Shown here: positions 54,639 through 62,187 of the stretch, in pieces
Layout of the letters: each line of letters begins with the position of its first letter
Numbering within the stretch: position 1 is the first letter of the stretch
Assembly: GCA_938041035.1 (NCBI GenBank)
Contig: CALHYX010000024.1
Span: 17,506 to 81,505, forward strand
Origin: an uncultured Acidimicrobiales bacterium
GTDB lineage: Bacteria > Actinomycetota > Acidimicrobiia > Acidimicrobiales > SHLQ01
Direction of reading: 5' to 3'
Length of the DNA stretch: 64,000 bases
The notes under the pieces: generated by a model
Told to the model about the DNA's origin: nothing
Database searches by the model: none
What the model saw: the letters and a program-made list of their open reading frames with translations, nothing else
Made by a program: the position numbers and the translations under genes

Positions 54639-54711
54639 ACGCCTGATCGGGCTTCTGGTGGGGCGGACCGGCGGTGCTACGTTCCAGTCACGATTTCGAC
54701 CGGGGAGCGAC

Positions 54712-56280
54712 GTGGCTGAAGACGAGCTGATGTATCCGGGGACCTGGGCGGCCAAGACGCCGGATGTGCCGGCCATCATCATGACCGGTTCCGGCGAACA
54801 GATGACCTACGCGGAGCTCGACGCGGCCGCCAACCGGTTAGCCCAGATGTTTGCCGACCTCGGGCTGAAGCCCGGCGACCATGTGGCGCTGTGCATGGAG
54901 AATCGGCTGGAGTTTTTCGCCATTTGCTGGGGTGCGCACTACGCCGGGCTCTACTACACGGCCCTGAGCAGTCGGCTCACCACCGAGGAGATGGCCTACA
55001 TCGTCAACGACTGTGGTGCGGAGGTGTTCGTCACCACCCCGTACAAGGCCGAGCAGGCGGTGGAACTGCTCGACCAGATGCCGAACGTGCGAACCCGGCT
55101 GGCGCTCGGTGGGCGTATCGACGGCTACGACGACTACGACACCGTGGTCGGTGCCTACCCGGCCGAACCGCTGCCCGACCGCATCGAGGGGCAGGACATG
55201 TTGTACTCCTCGGGCACGACCGGACGACCCAAGGGGGTCAAGGTCCCGGCGTCGACCAGCCCGCTCGGCACGATCAACAGCCTCTTCCTGCTCGCCAACG
55301 GACTCTTCGCCATCACCGAGGGTTGTCGGTACCTGTCGCCCGCGCCGATGTATCACGCGGCTCCACTCCGTTTCTGCATGGCGGTGAACCGCGCGGGCGG
55401 AACGATCGTCGCCATGGAGCGATTCGACCCCGCCGCGGCGTTGGCGGCCATCGAGACCTACCGGGTCACCACCAGCCAGTGGGTGCCGACGATGTTCGTG
55501 CGCATGCTGAAACTTCCGGCCGCCGAACGCGAACGCTACGACGTCTCCTCCCTCGGAGCGGCCGTGCACGCGGCGGCTCCGTGTCCGGTGCCGGTCAAAG
55601 AACAGATGATCGAGTGGTGGGGTCCCGTGCTGCACGAGTACTACGCCGGAACCGAGGGGAACGGTTTCTGTTACACGAACAGTGAGGACTGGCTCGAGCA
55701 CAAGGGCACGGTGGGCAAGCCGTTGCTGGGGGAGCTTCACATTTGCGACGAAGAGGGAGCGGAGGTGCCCGTCGGTGAAGAGGGCACGATCTACTTCGGG
55801 GACGGCGGCACGTTCGAGTACCACAACGACCCGGACAAGACGTCGGACTCGCGCCATCCCGAAGGGTGGTCGACGCTTGGCGATGTCGGTCGGGTCGATG
55901 AGGACGGCTTTTTGTACCTGACCGACCGCAAGGCCTACATGATCATCTCCGGCGGGGTGAACATCTATCCCCAGGAGGCCGAGAACGTGTTGACCATGCA
56001 CGAAGCGGTCACCGACGTCGCGGTGATCGGCGTCCCCAACGCCGACTTTGGCGAAGAGGTGAAGGCGGTCGTGCAGCCGGTTGCCATGCCCGCGGACGAC
56101 GAAGAGGCTGCGGTTCTCGAACGCACGCTCATCGAGTACTGCCGCGAACAACTGGCCGATGTGAAGTGCCCCCGCTCGATCGACTTTCGCCCCGAACTGC
56201 CCCGGCATCCGACGGGGAAGCTCTACAAGCGCCTGCTCAAAGACGAGTACTGGCAAGGGCACGCCAGCCGCATCATCTGA
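54712..56280 (+). CDS. Acyl-CoA synthetase (fatty-acid/aromatic-acid ligase, FadD-like)
   Basis: The 522-residue ANL ligase has 'MLYSSGTTGRPKGVKVPAS' (P-loop), 'HEYYAGTEGNGFCYTNSEDW' (A5), 'GDVGRVDEDGFLYLTDRKAYMIISGGVNIYPQEAEN' and the C-terminal catalytic Lys in 'HPTGKLYKRLLKD'. It makes an acyl-CoA from an acid, ATP and CoA. It belongs to a different branch from the ligase at 44987-46591 (A5 'YAGTEG'). GTG54712 follows GGGGAGCGAC. It is divergent from the lipoprotein gene and starts a possible CoA-ester island with the thiolase-family gene downstream. Confidence 0.92.
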   Translation: MAEDELMYPGTWAAKTPDVPAIIMTGSGEQMTYAELDAAANRLAQMFADLGLKPGDHVALCMENRLEFFAICWGAHYAGLYYTALSSRLTTEEMAYIVNDCGAEVFVTTPYKAEQAVELLDQMPNVRTRLALGGRIDGYDDYDTVVGAYPAEPLPDRIEGQDMLYSSGTTGRPKGVKVPASTSPLGTINSLFLLANGLFAITEGCRYLSPAPMYHAAPLRFCMAVNRAGGTIVAMERFDPAAALAAIETYRVTTSQWVPTMFVRMLKLPAAERERYDVSSLGAAVHAAAPCPVPVKEQMIEWWGPVLHEYYAGTEGNGFCYTNSEDWLEHKGTVGKPLLGELHICDEEGAEVPVGEEGTIYFGDGGTFEYHNDPDKTSDSRHPEGWSTLGDVGRVDEDGFLYLTDRKAYMIISGGVNIYPQEAENVLTMHEAVTDVAVIGVPNADFGEEVKAVVQPVAMPADDEEAAVLERTLIEYCREQLADVKCPRSIDFRPELPRHPTGKLYKRLLKDEYWQGHASRII

Positions 56281-56281
56281 G

Positions 56282-57430
56282 CTAAATCCGGGTGTCGGGG
56301 CGCGGTCGGGTGGCGCCGGGACCACCGAAGTGCAGTCCGAAGCCGGGGCGCGAGGTGTACGGCACGACCTCCAGCGCGGCGCGGGCCGAATCCCAGGCGT
56401 CGAGCAGCAGATCTTCGTCGCGATAGTTGAACGGGTCCTCGAGGACCTGTTCCTCGATGCCCCCGGGGTCGGGCGGGTTCTCCACCAACCAGCGGACGGT
56501 TCGCCGCACGGCGTCGCGGGCCGGTACGACGTCGGTGTATCCGAGCGTGGTCCGCAACCGGGAGAGGTCGAGCAGTCGGTGGGTGGTTCGGTTCTGGAAG
56601 ACCACCGGATGGGTGGGCGGGGCGAGCTCGAACGGTACCGACACGAACTCGATGGTGTCCGCGGCCGGTTTCGTGTCCGATGACGCGCCGGGCCCGAGGG
56701 TGGGGAACCCCAACTCGGCCGCGCAGAGTTGGCCGACCTGAAGGAGCGTGAGTGCCTCGACATCCCCTGCGTTGAAGATGCGCCCGGCCGCGGCGTCGGG
56801 TTGGTCGACGGCCAACAGAACCGCGTGGGCGAGGTTCTCGACGTACCCGAAGGTGGCGAGGGTAAGGCCGCCGTCGGGGATGAGGATGCGGTGTCGACCG
56901 TCGAGCATCCGCCGCACGAAGTACCACTCGCGGGGCACCATCTGGCGCGGACCGTACACGTATGGGTAGCGAAAGTGCGTGGCCTGCGGATGGTGATCGA
57001 ACAGGTACTCCTCGGTGCGACGAATGCGGTAGCTCTTGCCATCCTCGGCCTCACCGCTGGTCGGGGCATCCTCGGCCGTGGGCACCGGGAGGCCCGGAGG
57101 GTCCCAGCGGTCGGCGTCGAAGTAGCCCCGGTACGCAGGTGCTCCGCCGACGGACACGAACTGCCCGGTGCGCCCGACGAGTGTCGGCGCGAGTTCGCGC
57201 AGGCGGCCATAGGTGACCACGGCGACGTCGAAGCGGCGGTCGCCGAGGGCTTCGCCCACCGCGTCGCCGGAGCGGACGTCGGCATGGATGTGTTCGAGGT
57301 GGGCAACCTCGTCGATTTCGTGCCGCCCCGTGTGCAGCACGACGACCTCGAAACCCCGGTGCTCCAGCCCCGCCACGATGTGAGGGCCGGTCGGGCCCGT
57401 GCCCCCGATCACCAGCGCGGTGCTCGCCAT
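56282..57430 (-). CDS. NAD-dependent epimerase/reductase, extended SDR
   Basis: The 382-residue protein starts with 'ALVIGGTGPTGPHIVAGLEHRGFEVVVLHTG' (GGTGPTG dinucleotide loop), an SDR group related to NmrA and atypical extended SDRs. There is no clear Tyr-x-x-x-Lys ('RYPYVYGPRQMV' lies in its place), so it may be an NAD(P)-binding regulator or act by another route. ATG57430 follows AAAGGGCAAAC. It is convergent with the ligase gene and divergent from the thiolase-family gene. Confidence 0.83.
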   Translation of the reverse strand: MASTALVIGGTGPTGPHIVAGLEHRGFEVVVLHTGRHEIDEVAHLEHIHADVRSGDAVGEALGDRRFDVAVVTYGRLRELAPTLVGRTGQFVSVGGAPAYRGYFDADRWDPPGLPVPTAEDAPTSGEAEDGKSYRIRRTEEYLFDHHPQATHFRYPYVYGPRQMVPREWYFVRRMLDGRHRILIPDGGLTLATFGYVENLAHAVLLAVDQPDAAAGRIFNAGDVEALTLLQVGQLCAAELGFPTLGPGASSDTKPAADTIEFVSVPFELAPPTHPVVFQNRTTHRLLDLSRLRTTLGYTDVVPARDAVRRTVRWLVENPPDPGGIEEQVLEDPFNYRDEDLLLDAWDSARAALEVVPYTSRPGFGLHFGGPGATRPRPDTRI

Positions 57431-57466
57431 GTGTTTGCCCTTTTTCGTCGTCCGGTGCCGCCAAGT

Positions 57467-57472
57467 TAGCGT
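57467..57472 (+). promoter_or_regulatory. -10 box TAGCGT before thiolase-family gene (leaderless-type)
   Basis: TAGCGT is seven bases before ATG57480; no ribosome site lies between. Confidence 0.5.
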
Positions 57473-57479
57473 GTCGCCA

Positions 57480-58967
57480 ATGATGGCTGATCTCGATCCC
57501 ACAACCCCGGTTCTCGTCGGTATCGCAACCGAATGCGGCCCCGCGAGCGAGCCGGTTGCCGCCGACCTCTCGGCGGCCCCGAGCGCGGTCGAAATGATGA
57601 TTGCCGCCGCCCGGGCGGCGGGGGTTGATTCGGCCGGGGTCGACCTGGGCGACTGCACCTACATTGCGGCGACGGTCGGCACGGCGGCCCATGAGAATCC
57701 GGCCGGAGCCGTCGCCGATGCGCTGGGGGTTACGGCGCACACCGTTTTGGCGGACCTCGGTGTGTTGCAGACCGAGGTGGTGGGGCGGGCCGCCGAAGCG
57801 ATCGCCGATGGCCGGGCGGATGTGGCGCTGGTCGTCGGCGGCGAGGCGAAGCGGCGCGCGCAACGAGCGGAGTTCGCGGGTGTCCAACTGCCGGAGCCGC
57901 CACCCGCGTCCGGCCCACCTTCTGAGCATCTTCGGCCCCCGGAGGCGGTGATCTCCCGGCTCGAAATCGACCTGGGCCTCTACCAGGCCGTGCAGCAGTA
58001 CGCGATGATCGAGAACGCCTACCGGGCGAAGCTGGGCCGCACCCCCGTCGACCACGAACGAGCGCTGGGCGAGCTGTACGCCGCATTCAACCGGGTGGCG
58101 GCGACCAACCCGGAAGCGGCATTCGCCGAGCCCATGGACGCCCGGGCCATCGCCACCCCCGGCGAAGGGAACCGGCCGCTCGCGTACCCCTACAACAAGT
58201 GGCACAACTCGCAGTGGAACGTGGACCAGGCGGCGGCGGTCCTGCTGTGCTCACAGGGGTACGCCGACCGACACGACATCGCGGCCGACCGGCGGGTGTA
58301 CCCCCACGCGATCGCCAACTCGAACCACGTCGTCGCCATGAGCGAGCGGGCCGACCTCACGAGCGCCGCCGGGTTCGAGGAGGCTGCCCGCGCCGCGTTT
58401 GCCCATGCCGGCGCCGGCCCGGACGATCTCGTCGCGGCGGAGTTGTACTCGTGCTTCCCCATCGCGGTGGAACTGCAGCGCGACGCCCTTGGTCTGCCGG
58501 CGCAACTGGCATCGACCGTGACCGGAGGCATGGCCTTTGCCGGAGGTCCGTTCAACAACTTCGTGTTCCAGGCGCTCGGTACGCTGATCGCCCGGGCTCG
58601 GGCGGCGGTGGATGGGTTCGTGCTGTCGACCGCGGTGAGTGGGCTCCACACCAAACAGGGGGTCGGGTTGTGGTCGGCGGCACCACCCGAGCGCGGGTTC
58701 GCTCACCTCGATGTCACCACCGCGGTCGCGGCGCGTACCGAATCTCGGCCCGTGGTAGGCGCGGTCGAAGGGCCGGATGGGTTCGGGACCGTGGTCAGCT
58801 ACACCGTCGTCCACGATCGGTCCGGGCCGACGGGCACGGTCGTGCTCGCCGAGCTCGAGGATCGATCGCGAGTGTTGTACGTCGATCCGAGCATCTGGGA
58901 CACCAAACGGGAGTGGGTCGGCGAGACCATCGCGCTGGGTGGAAACGATCCGACGGTTGAAGGTTGA
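57480..58967 (+). CDS. Thiolase-superfamily protein (lipid-transfer/acetyl-CoA acetyltransferase-like)
   Basis: The 495-residue protein has thiolase-like sequence in the first 400 residues ('VEMMIAAARAAGVDSAGVD', 'VALVVGGEAKRRAQRAE', 'WNVDQAAAVLLCSQGYADRHDI', 'ELYSCFPIAVELQRDALG', 'TGGMAFAGGPFNNFVFQAL') and a C-terminal domain ('GTVVLAELEDRSRVLYVDP'). The SCP2-type thiolase active-site pattern is followed but the classic early nucleophile Cys motif is not evident, so it may need a DUF35-like OB-fold or act in condensation with a partner. Two ATGs occur at 57480 and 57483. The TetR gene just downstream may control it. Confidence 0.85.
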   Translation: MMADLDPTTPVLVGIATECGPASEPVAADLSAAPSAVEMMIAAARAAGVDSAGVDLGDCTYIAATVGTAAHENPAGAVADALGVTAHTVLADLGVLQTEVVGRAAEAIADGRADVALVVGGEAKRRAQRAEFAGVQLPEPPPASGPPSEHLRPPEAVISRLEIDLGLYQAVQQYAMIENAYRAKLGRTPVDHERALGELYAAFNRVAATNPEAAFAEPMDARAIATPGEGNRPLAYPYNKWHNSQWNVDQAAAVLLCSQGYADRHDIAADRRVYPHAIANSNHVVAMSERADLTSAAGFEEAARAAFAHAGAGPDDLVAAELYSCFPIAVELQRDALGLPAQLASTVTGGMAFAGGPFNNFVFQALGTLIARARAAVDGFVLSTAVSGLHTKQGVGLWSAAPPERGFAHLDVTTAVAARTESRPVVGAVEGPDGFGTVVSYTVVHDRSGPTGTVVLAELEDRSRVLYVDPSIWDTKREWVGETIALGGNDPTVEG

Positions 58968-58989
58968 ACTTCTCGCCGCGCGTTTGCAG

Positions 58990-58995
58990 TATGAT
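58990..58995 (+). promoter_or_regulatory. -10 box TATGAT before second TetR gene
   Basis: A near-consensus TATGAT lies 45 bases before GTG59040, so the message has a leader of about 38 bases. No -35 at 16-18 bases is convincing; TTGAAC at 58964 is 20 bases away. Confidence 0.5.
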
Positions 58996-59039
58996 TGGTC
59001 CGCGGGAAACGTTCCTTTTGGCTACGGAAAGATGCACAA

Positions 59040-59618
59040 GTGAGTTCTGAAGGTGGGCGGGAATCTAGTGAACCACCCAAACGCGCCCCTCTGAGTGCCC
59101 GAGGGCGTCGAACCATGGCTCGACTGCTCGACTGCGGCCGTGAAGCCGCCGCAGAACGAGGGCCGGAGCAGACCCGGGTCGATGATGTGGTCGGCCGAGC
59201 AGGGACCTCCCACGGCACCTTCTACCTGTACTTCGAGAACATCGACGATCTGTTGAACGCGGTGGTCGCCGAGTGCGATGCCGAGTACGGATCCCTGATA
59301 ACCGAGCTACGGGCCCAGGATGCATCCGACATCGATCGGGTGGCGCGCAGCGTCAGCCGGTTCGACGATCTGTACCAACGCTACGGGGTGCTCGCCAGCC
59401 CCTGGGCCCGCCCGGGCGCAGACGATCGCATCGAAACGCTTCTGCAGCGCATCGGCGGCTCAAACATGTCGACCGATGCCTACATGCACTCGTTGGCCCT
59501 GCTGGCGCTTATCGACCGGCTGGCTTCGGCGAACACGCCGGGGACCCCCGAGCTGCGTCACCGCGGGCTGGCCCAGCTCATTGCGTTGTTGCTCAACGGG
59601 CGCCGCATCGACGCCTAG
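59040..59618 (+). CDS. TetR/AcrR family transcriptional regulator
   Basis: The 192-residue protein has the HTH 'LLDCGREAAAERGPEQTRVDDVVGRAGTSHGTFYLYFENIDDLL' (about residues 25-70) with recognition helix 'TSHGTFYLYF', and a helical C-terminal ligand domain. GTG59040 was chosen because the alternative TTG at 58995 overlaps the promoter -10 box. It is 72 bases after the thiolase-family gene on the same strand; TetR proteins of this type often sense acyl-CoAs in such islands. Confidence 0.86.
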   Translation: MSSEGGRESSEPPKRAPLSARGRRTMARLLDCGREAAAERGPEQTRVDDVVGRAGTSHGTFYLYFENIDDLLNAVVAECDAEYGSLITELRAQDASDIDRVARSVSRFDDLYQRYGVLASPWARPGADDRIETLLQRIGGSNMSTDAYMHSLALLALIDRLASANTPGTPELRHRGLAQLIALLLNGRRIDA

Positions 59619-59632
59619 TCGGACATCAACAC

Positions 59633-60247
59633 CTAGTCGGACGCCGCGGCTGCGTCCTCGGTGGGTGTTGCTTGCGCGGTTGCCTCCCCAGCTGGAGCCG
59701 CTTCTGCTTCGTCCGCAGGGGCTTCTTCGGTGGGTGCCGCTTCTTCCTCGGCGGGTGCTTTGTCGGTAGGCGCTTCGTCCGCGGGGGCTTCCCCTGCGAC
59801 TGCTTCCTCTGCGGGGGCTTCCTCAGTCGACGCTTCGTCGGCGGCTGCTTCGTCCGCAGAGGCTTCCTCAGTCGACGCTTCGTCGGTGGGCGCTTCGTCC
59901 GCAGGGGCTTCATCGGTAGGCGCTTCGTCGGCGGGCGCTTCATCGGTAGGCGCTTCGTCGGTGGGCGGCTCCGCCGGCGGGGGTTCCTCGGCGTTCGGGT
60001 CGGCGACCTTGGCCTGCCAGTTGTCGACGGCGGCGCGGTACGCGGTCTCGGCTTCGGCCTTTTCCTCAGCCGATGCGTTCGGGTTCTCGTTCAGCTTGCG
60101 CAGTCGTCCGGCCGCTTCGTCCTTTTGGCGTTCGGCCTTGGCTACGACCCGCTGGGCTTTCTCTTCGGCCGCGGTGGCGGCCAGGTGTTCGTTGAACAGC
60201 CGGAGCGCCAGAGTGGTGTCGTCATCGAGAGGTAGCGAGGTTGCCAT
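59633..60247 (-). CDS. Acidic pentapeptide-repeat protein (PTDEA/PADEA), unknown function
   Basis: The 204-residue protein has a folded-looking N-terminal 90 residues, predicted to be mostly helix ('LALRLFNEHLAATAAEEKAQRVVAKAERQKDEAAGRLRKL'), then about 110 residues of a repeating Pro-Thr/Ala-Asp-Glu-Ala pentad. Each unit comes from a 15-bp DNA repeat. There is no signal peptide or membrane helix. The helix part suggests a coiled coil. The reverse strand is also open because of the base pattern, but that frame looks like noise (mostly Ser, Ala and Gly). A perfect TATGAT -10 box lies six bases before the ATG. Confidence 0.8.
   Translation of the reverse strand: MATSLPLDDDTTLALRLFNEHLAATAAEEKAQRVVAKAERQKDEAAGRLRKLNENPNASAEEKAEAETAYRAAVDNWQAKVADPNAEEPPPAEPPTDEAPTDEAPADEAPTDEAPADEAPTDEASTEEASADEAAADEASTEEAPAEEAVAGEAPADEAPTDKAPAEEEAAPTEEAPADEAEAAPAGEATAQATPTEDAAAASD
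59680..59975 (-). repeat. 15-bp tandem repeat array in the PTDEA protein gene
   Basis: About twenty imperfect copies of a 15-bp unit related to GCTTCGTCGGTGGGC (plus strand) encode P-T/A-D-E-A on the minus strand. Variation between units is mainly synonymous or Thr/Ala/Ser changes. Confidence 0.88.
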
Positions 60248-60253
60248 CCGGCA

Positions 60254-60259
60254 ATCATA
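60254..60259 (-). promoter_or_regulatory. -10 box TATGAT before PTDEA-repeat gene (leaderless-type)
   Basis: Consensus TATGAT on the minus strand, six bases, then ATG60247. This is the clearest leaderless-type promoter in the window. Confidence 0.6.
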
Positions 60260-60275
60260 GGGAGCCCAACCCCGC

Positions 60276-61331
60276 TCACGAGAACTGGCTGGCGATCTCG
60301 TCGAGAATGTCGATGATTCGTTCCGATTCCGCCAGCGGCATGACCGGGCTCTCCAGCTCGCCCGCCCGGATCCGATCGGTGGCGTGTTGGGCCTGATAGT
60401 TGAGCCCGGTGCCGGTCATCGGGGTTTCCACCGTCTCCTTCTCCCCATCGTTGCCGACGATCGCGAAGCGGGCGGGGGCGTGAAACGGCATCGGTACATC
60501 GATCACGCCGGTGGTGCCGACCACGCGGGCCTGAATCGAAAGCCCGCTTTCGATCGACGACCACAACAACGCGGTCGCACCGGAAGAAAACTCCAGGTAG
60601 GTGCTGTTGTGCACGTTGACGCCGCCCGCCCGCCGACCCGAGGCCACGATCCGTGTCGGCATGCCGAGGAGAAACACGCTGAAGGTCACCGGATAGATAC
60701 CGATGTCGAGTAGCGCCCCGCCGCCCTGGGCGGGATCGCGCAATCGGTGGGTCGGATCATCGGGCACCGAAATACCGAAGCTGGCCTCGACGGTGACGAC
60801 ATCACCGATCGCTCCAGCATCGATGCGCTCCTTGGCCGCGATCCACCCCGGCAGGAACCGGCTCCACATCGCTTCCATCAGGAACCGGTTGTTGCGTCGG
60901 GCGGCCGCCACCATGGCGTCCACCTCGGCTCGGTTCATGGCGAAGGGCTTCTCGCACAACACGTGGAAACCGGCGTCGAGATAGCGGACCGCGTCGTCGC
61001 GATGGCGATGCTGCGGGGTGGCGACGTACACGACGTCAACCTCGGAGTCCTCCGCCAGCGATTCGTAGGTGTGCGCGCGGCCGATGTTCCACTCGGCGGC
61101 GAACTCCGCCGCCCGCTCGTGGGTCCGGCTCGCCACGGCGTACAACTCGGCGTCGTCGACCTCGACGAACCCTGCCGCGAACTTGGCGGCGATGGAGCCG
61201 GTGGCGGCGATCGCCCACCGCAGCGGTCGGTCGATGGGCGTGGGCACAGCAGGCACGGCGTTTGTGGGCACCGCGTTTGTAGGCACGTCGTTTGTGGGCA
61301 CGTCGTTTGTGGGCACGGCGTTGGAAGGCAT
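60276..61331 (-). CDS. Gfo/Idh/MocA family oxidoreductase
   Basis: The 351-residue protein has 'WAIAATGSIAAKFAAGFVEVDDAELYAVASRT' (Rossmann start with a modified GxGxxG), 'VVYVATPQHRHRDDAVRYLDAGFHVLCEKPFAMN' with the catalytic 'EKP', and the Gfo C-terminal alpha/beta domain. It reduces or oxidises a sugar or inositol derivative with NAD(P). The first 30 residues are a repeat tail (VPTN-A/D) from four 15-bp units that reach over the start codon. ATG61331 is chosen; TACGAT lies five bases upstream. Confidence 0.9.
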   Translation of the reverse strand: MPSNAVPTNDVPTNDVPTNAVPTNAVPAVPTPIDRPLRWAIAATGSIAAKFAAGFVEVDDAELYAVASRTHERAAEFAAEWNIGRAHTYESLAEDSEVDVVYVATPQHRHRDDAVRYLDAGFHVLCEKPFAMNRAEVDAMVAAARRNNRFLMEAMWSRFLPGWIAAKERIDAGAIGDVVTVEASFGISVPDDPTHRLRDPAQGGGALLDIGIYPVTFSVFLLGMPTRIVASGRRAGGVNVHNSTYLEFSSGATALLWSSIESGLSIQARVVGTTGVIDVPMPFHAPARFAIVGNDGEKETVETPMTGTGLNYQAQHATDRIRAGELESPVMPLAESERIIDILDEIASQFS

Positions 61332-61335
61332 CGCG
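61261..61335 (-). repeat. In-frame 15-bp tandem repeat over the start of the Gfo/Idh gene
   Basis: Units 61261-61275, 61276-61290, 61291-61305 and 61306-61320 are near-identical; a fifth degenerate unit (61321-61335) holds the start codon. They encode VPTNA/VPTND on the minus strand, so the repeat has lengthened the N-terminus. Confidence 0.92.
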
Positions 61336-61336
61336 C

Positions 61337-61342
61337 ATCGTA
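61337..61342 (-). promoter_or_regulatory. -10 box TACGAT before Gfo/Idh gene (leaderless-type)
   Basis: On the minus strand TACGAT, five bases, then ATG61331. Confidence 0.42.
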
Positions 61343-61432
61343 GCCCCCACGAATCCTCGTCCCGAAGTTCACTCTGGGTGAACAACGTGGCACACTATTA
61401 CCACGCAGGCAGGTGAGCTTCGCTCGCGAGCC

Positions 61433-61508
61433 GTGCTCATGGGCGAACACTGCTCATGGGCGAACACTGCTCATGAGCGAGCAGTGCTGATGAACAGTGC
61501 TGATGAGA
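61433..61508 (+). repeat. 17-bp tandem repeat in the leader of the DoxX-like gene
   Basis: Three 17-bp units (61433-61449, 61450-61466, 61467-61483) of the form GTGCTCATGGGCGAACA are followed by shortened GTGCTGATGAACA and GTGCTGATGAGA units. The repeats end about 20 bases before the ATG of the gene and include several short ATGs, and the stretch can form an 8-base stem (CACTGCTC / GAGCAGTG). Confidence 0.9.
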
Positions 61509-61527
61509 GTGCTGGTGGGAGATCCCG

Positions 61528-62187
61528 ATGGGACGAAAGGTGGCGAGAGACGTGGCACGAGACATGGCTCGCGAGATCGAGGATGACATCGCCGAAGATT
61601 CGGCCGACGACATCGAGGTGGTCATGGACGCGCCCGAAAAGGGGGCGAAGCGCTCCGGATCGGGAAAATCCAAGAAAAAGGGCACCGCCCAAGAACCGCA
61701 GACCCGCTTCATCGAGCGCGATTCCGGTCTGCCCGACGTCGATTCCGCGGGCCCGGGCAAGTTCTCGACGACGGCCGCCCAGATACTCACCCTGTTGCTG
61801 AGCGTGGTCATCGGCTTCGCCGGCCTCTCCAAGGTCTTTGGGATGGAAGGCGTGCGCGACTCCTTCACCGACTACGGCTACCCGACGTGGATGTTCTACG
61901 CGGTAGGCGTTTTCGAGGTCGTGCTGGCGCTTGGGCTCCTGGTGAAAAAGACCCGCGTGCTCGCGGGCCTCGGCGTCGTGATGGTGATGGTCGGTGCGTT
62001 CGTGACCAATGCTGTCGCGGGCCGGTTCGACGCCGAGGATGCTGCGGCCGGCGAAGCGGTCAACTACCTGTCGTTCCTGCCCGTCAACGGTGTGATTGCG
62101 GTCGTTGCCCTCTTCCTCGCGTGGTGGTGGGCGGATCGCCCCGACAACTCGACCGACTTCATCGTGCGGGTGGTGTCCTGGCGTTAG
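61528..62187 (+). CDS. DoxX-like small membrane protein with charged N-terminal tail
   Basis: The 219-residue protein has a charged start of about 85 residues, with 'RDMAREIEDDIAEDSADDIEVV' and a Lys-rich stretch ('KSKKKG'), then four predicted helices in the DoxX_2 pattern ('AAQILTLLLSVVIGFAGLSKVFG', 'PTWMFYAVGVFEVVLALGLLV', 'VLAGLGVVMVMVGAFVTNAVA', 'VNGVIAVVALFLAWWWAD'). DoxX-like proteins are membrane-associated and sometimes linked to redox or thiosulfate metabolism. The N-terminal tail is unusual. GGGAGA precedes ATG61528. It overlaps the convergent NADH dehydrogenase by four bases (stop codons share TTAG). Confidence 0.82.
   Translation: MGRKVARDVARDMAREIEDDIAEDSADDIEVVMDAPEKGAKRSGSGKSKKKGTAQEPQTRFIERDSGLPDVDSAGPGKFSTTAAQILTLLLSVVIGFAGLSKVFGMEGVRDSFTDYGYPTWMFYAVGVFEVVLALGLLVKKTRVLAGLGVVMVMVGAFVTNAVAGRFDAEDAAAGEAVNYLSFLPVNGVIAVVALFLAWWWADRPDNSTDFIVRVVSWR

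Noticed and set aside
59661..60260. Plus-strand open frame of Ser/Ala/Gly over the PTDEA protein gene
   Set aside because: It arises from the repeat pattern; the minus frame has a helical head, a good promoter and ordinary composition.
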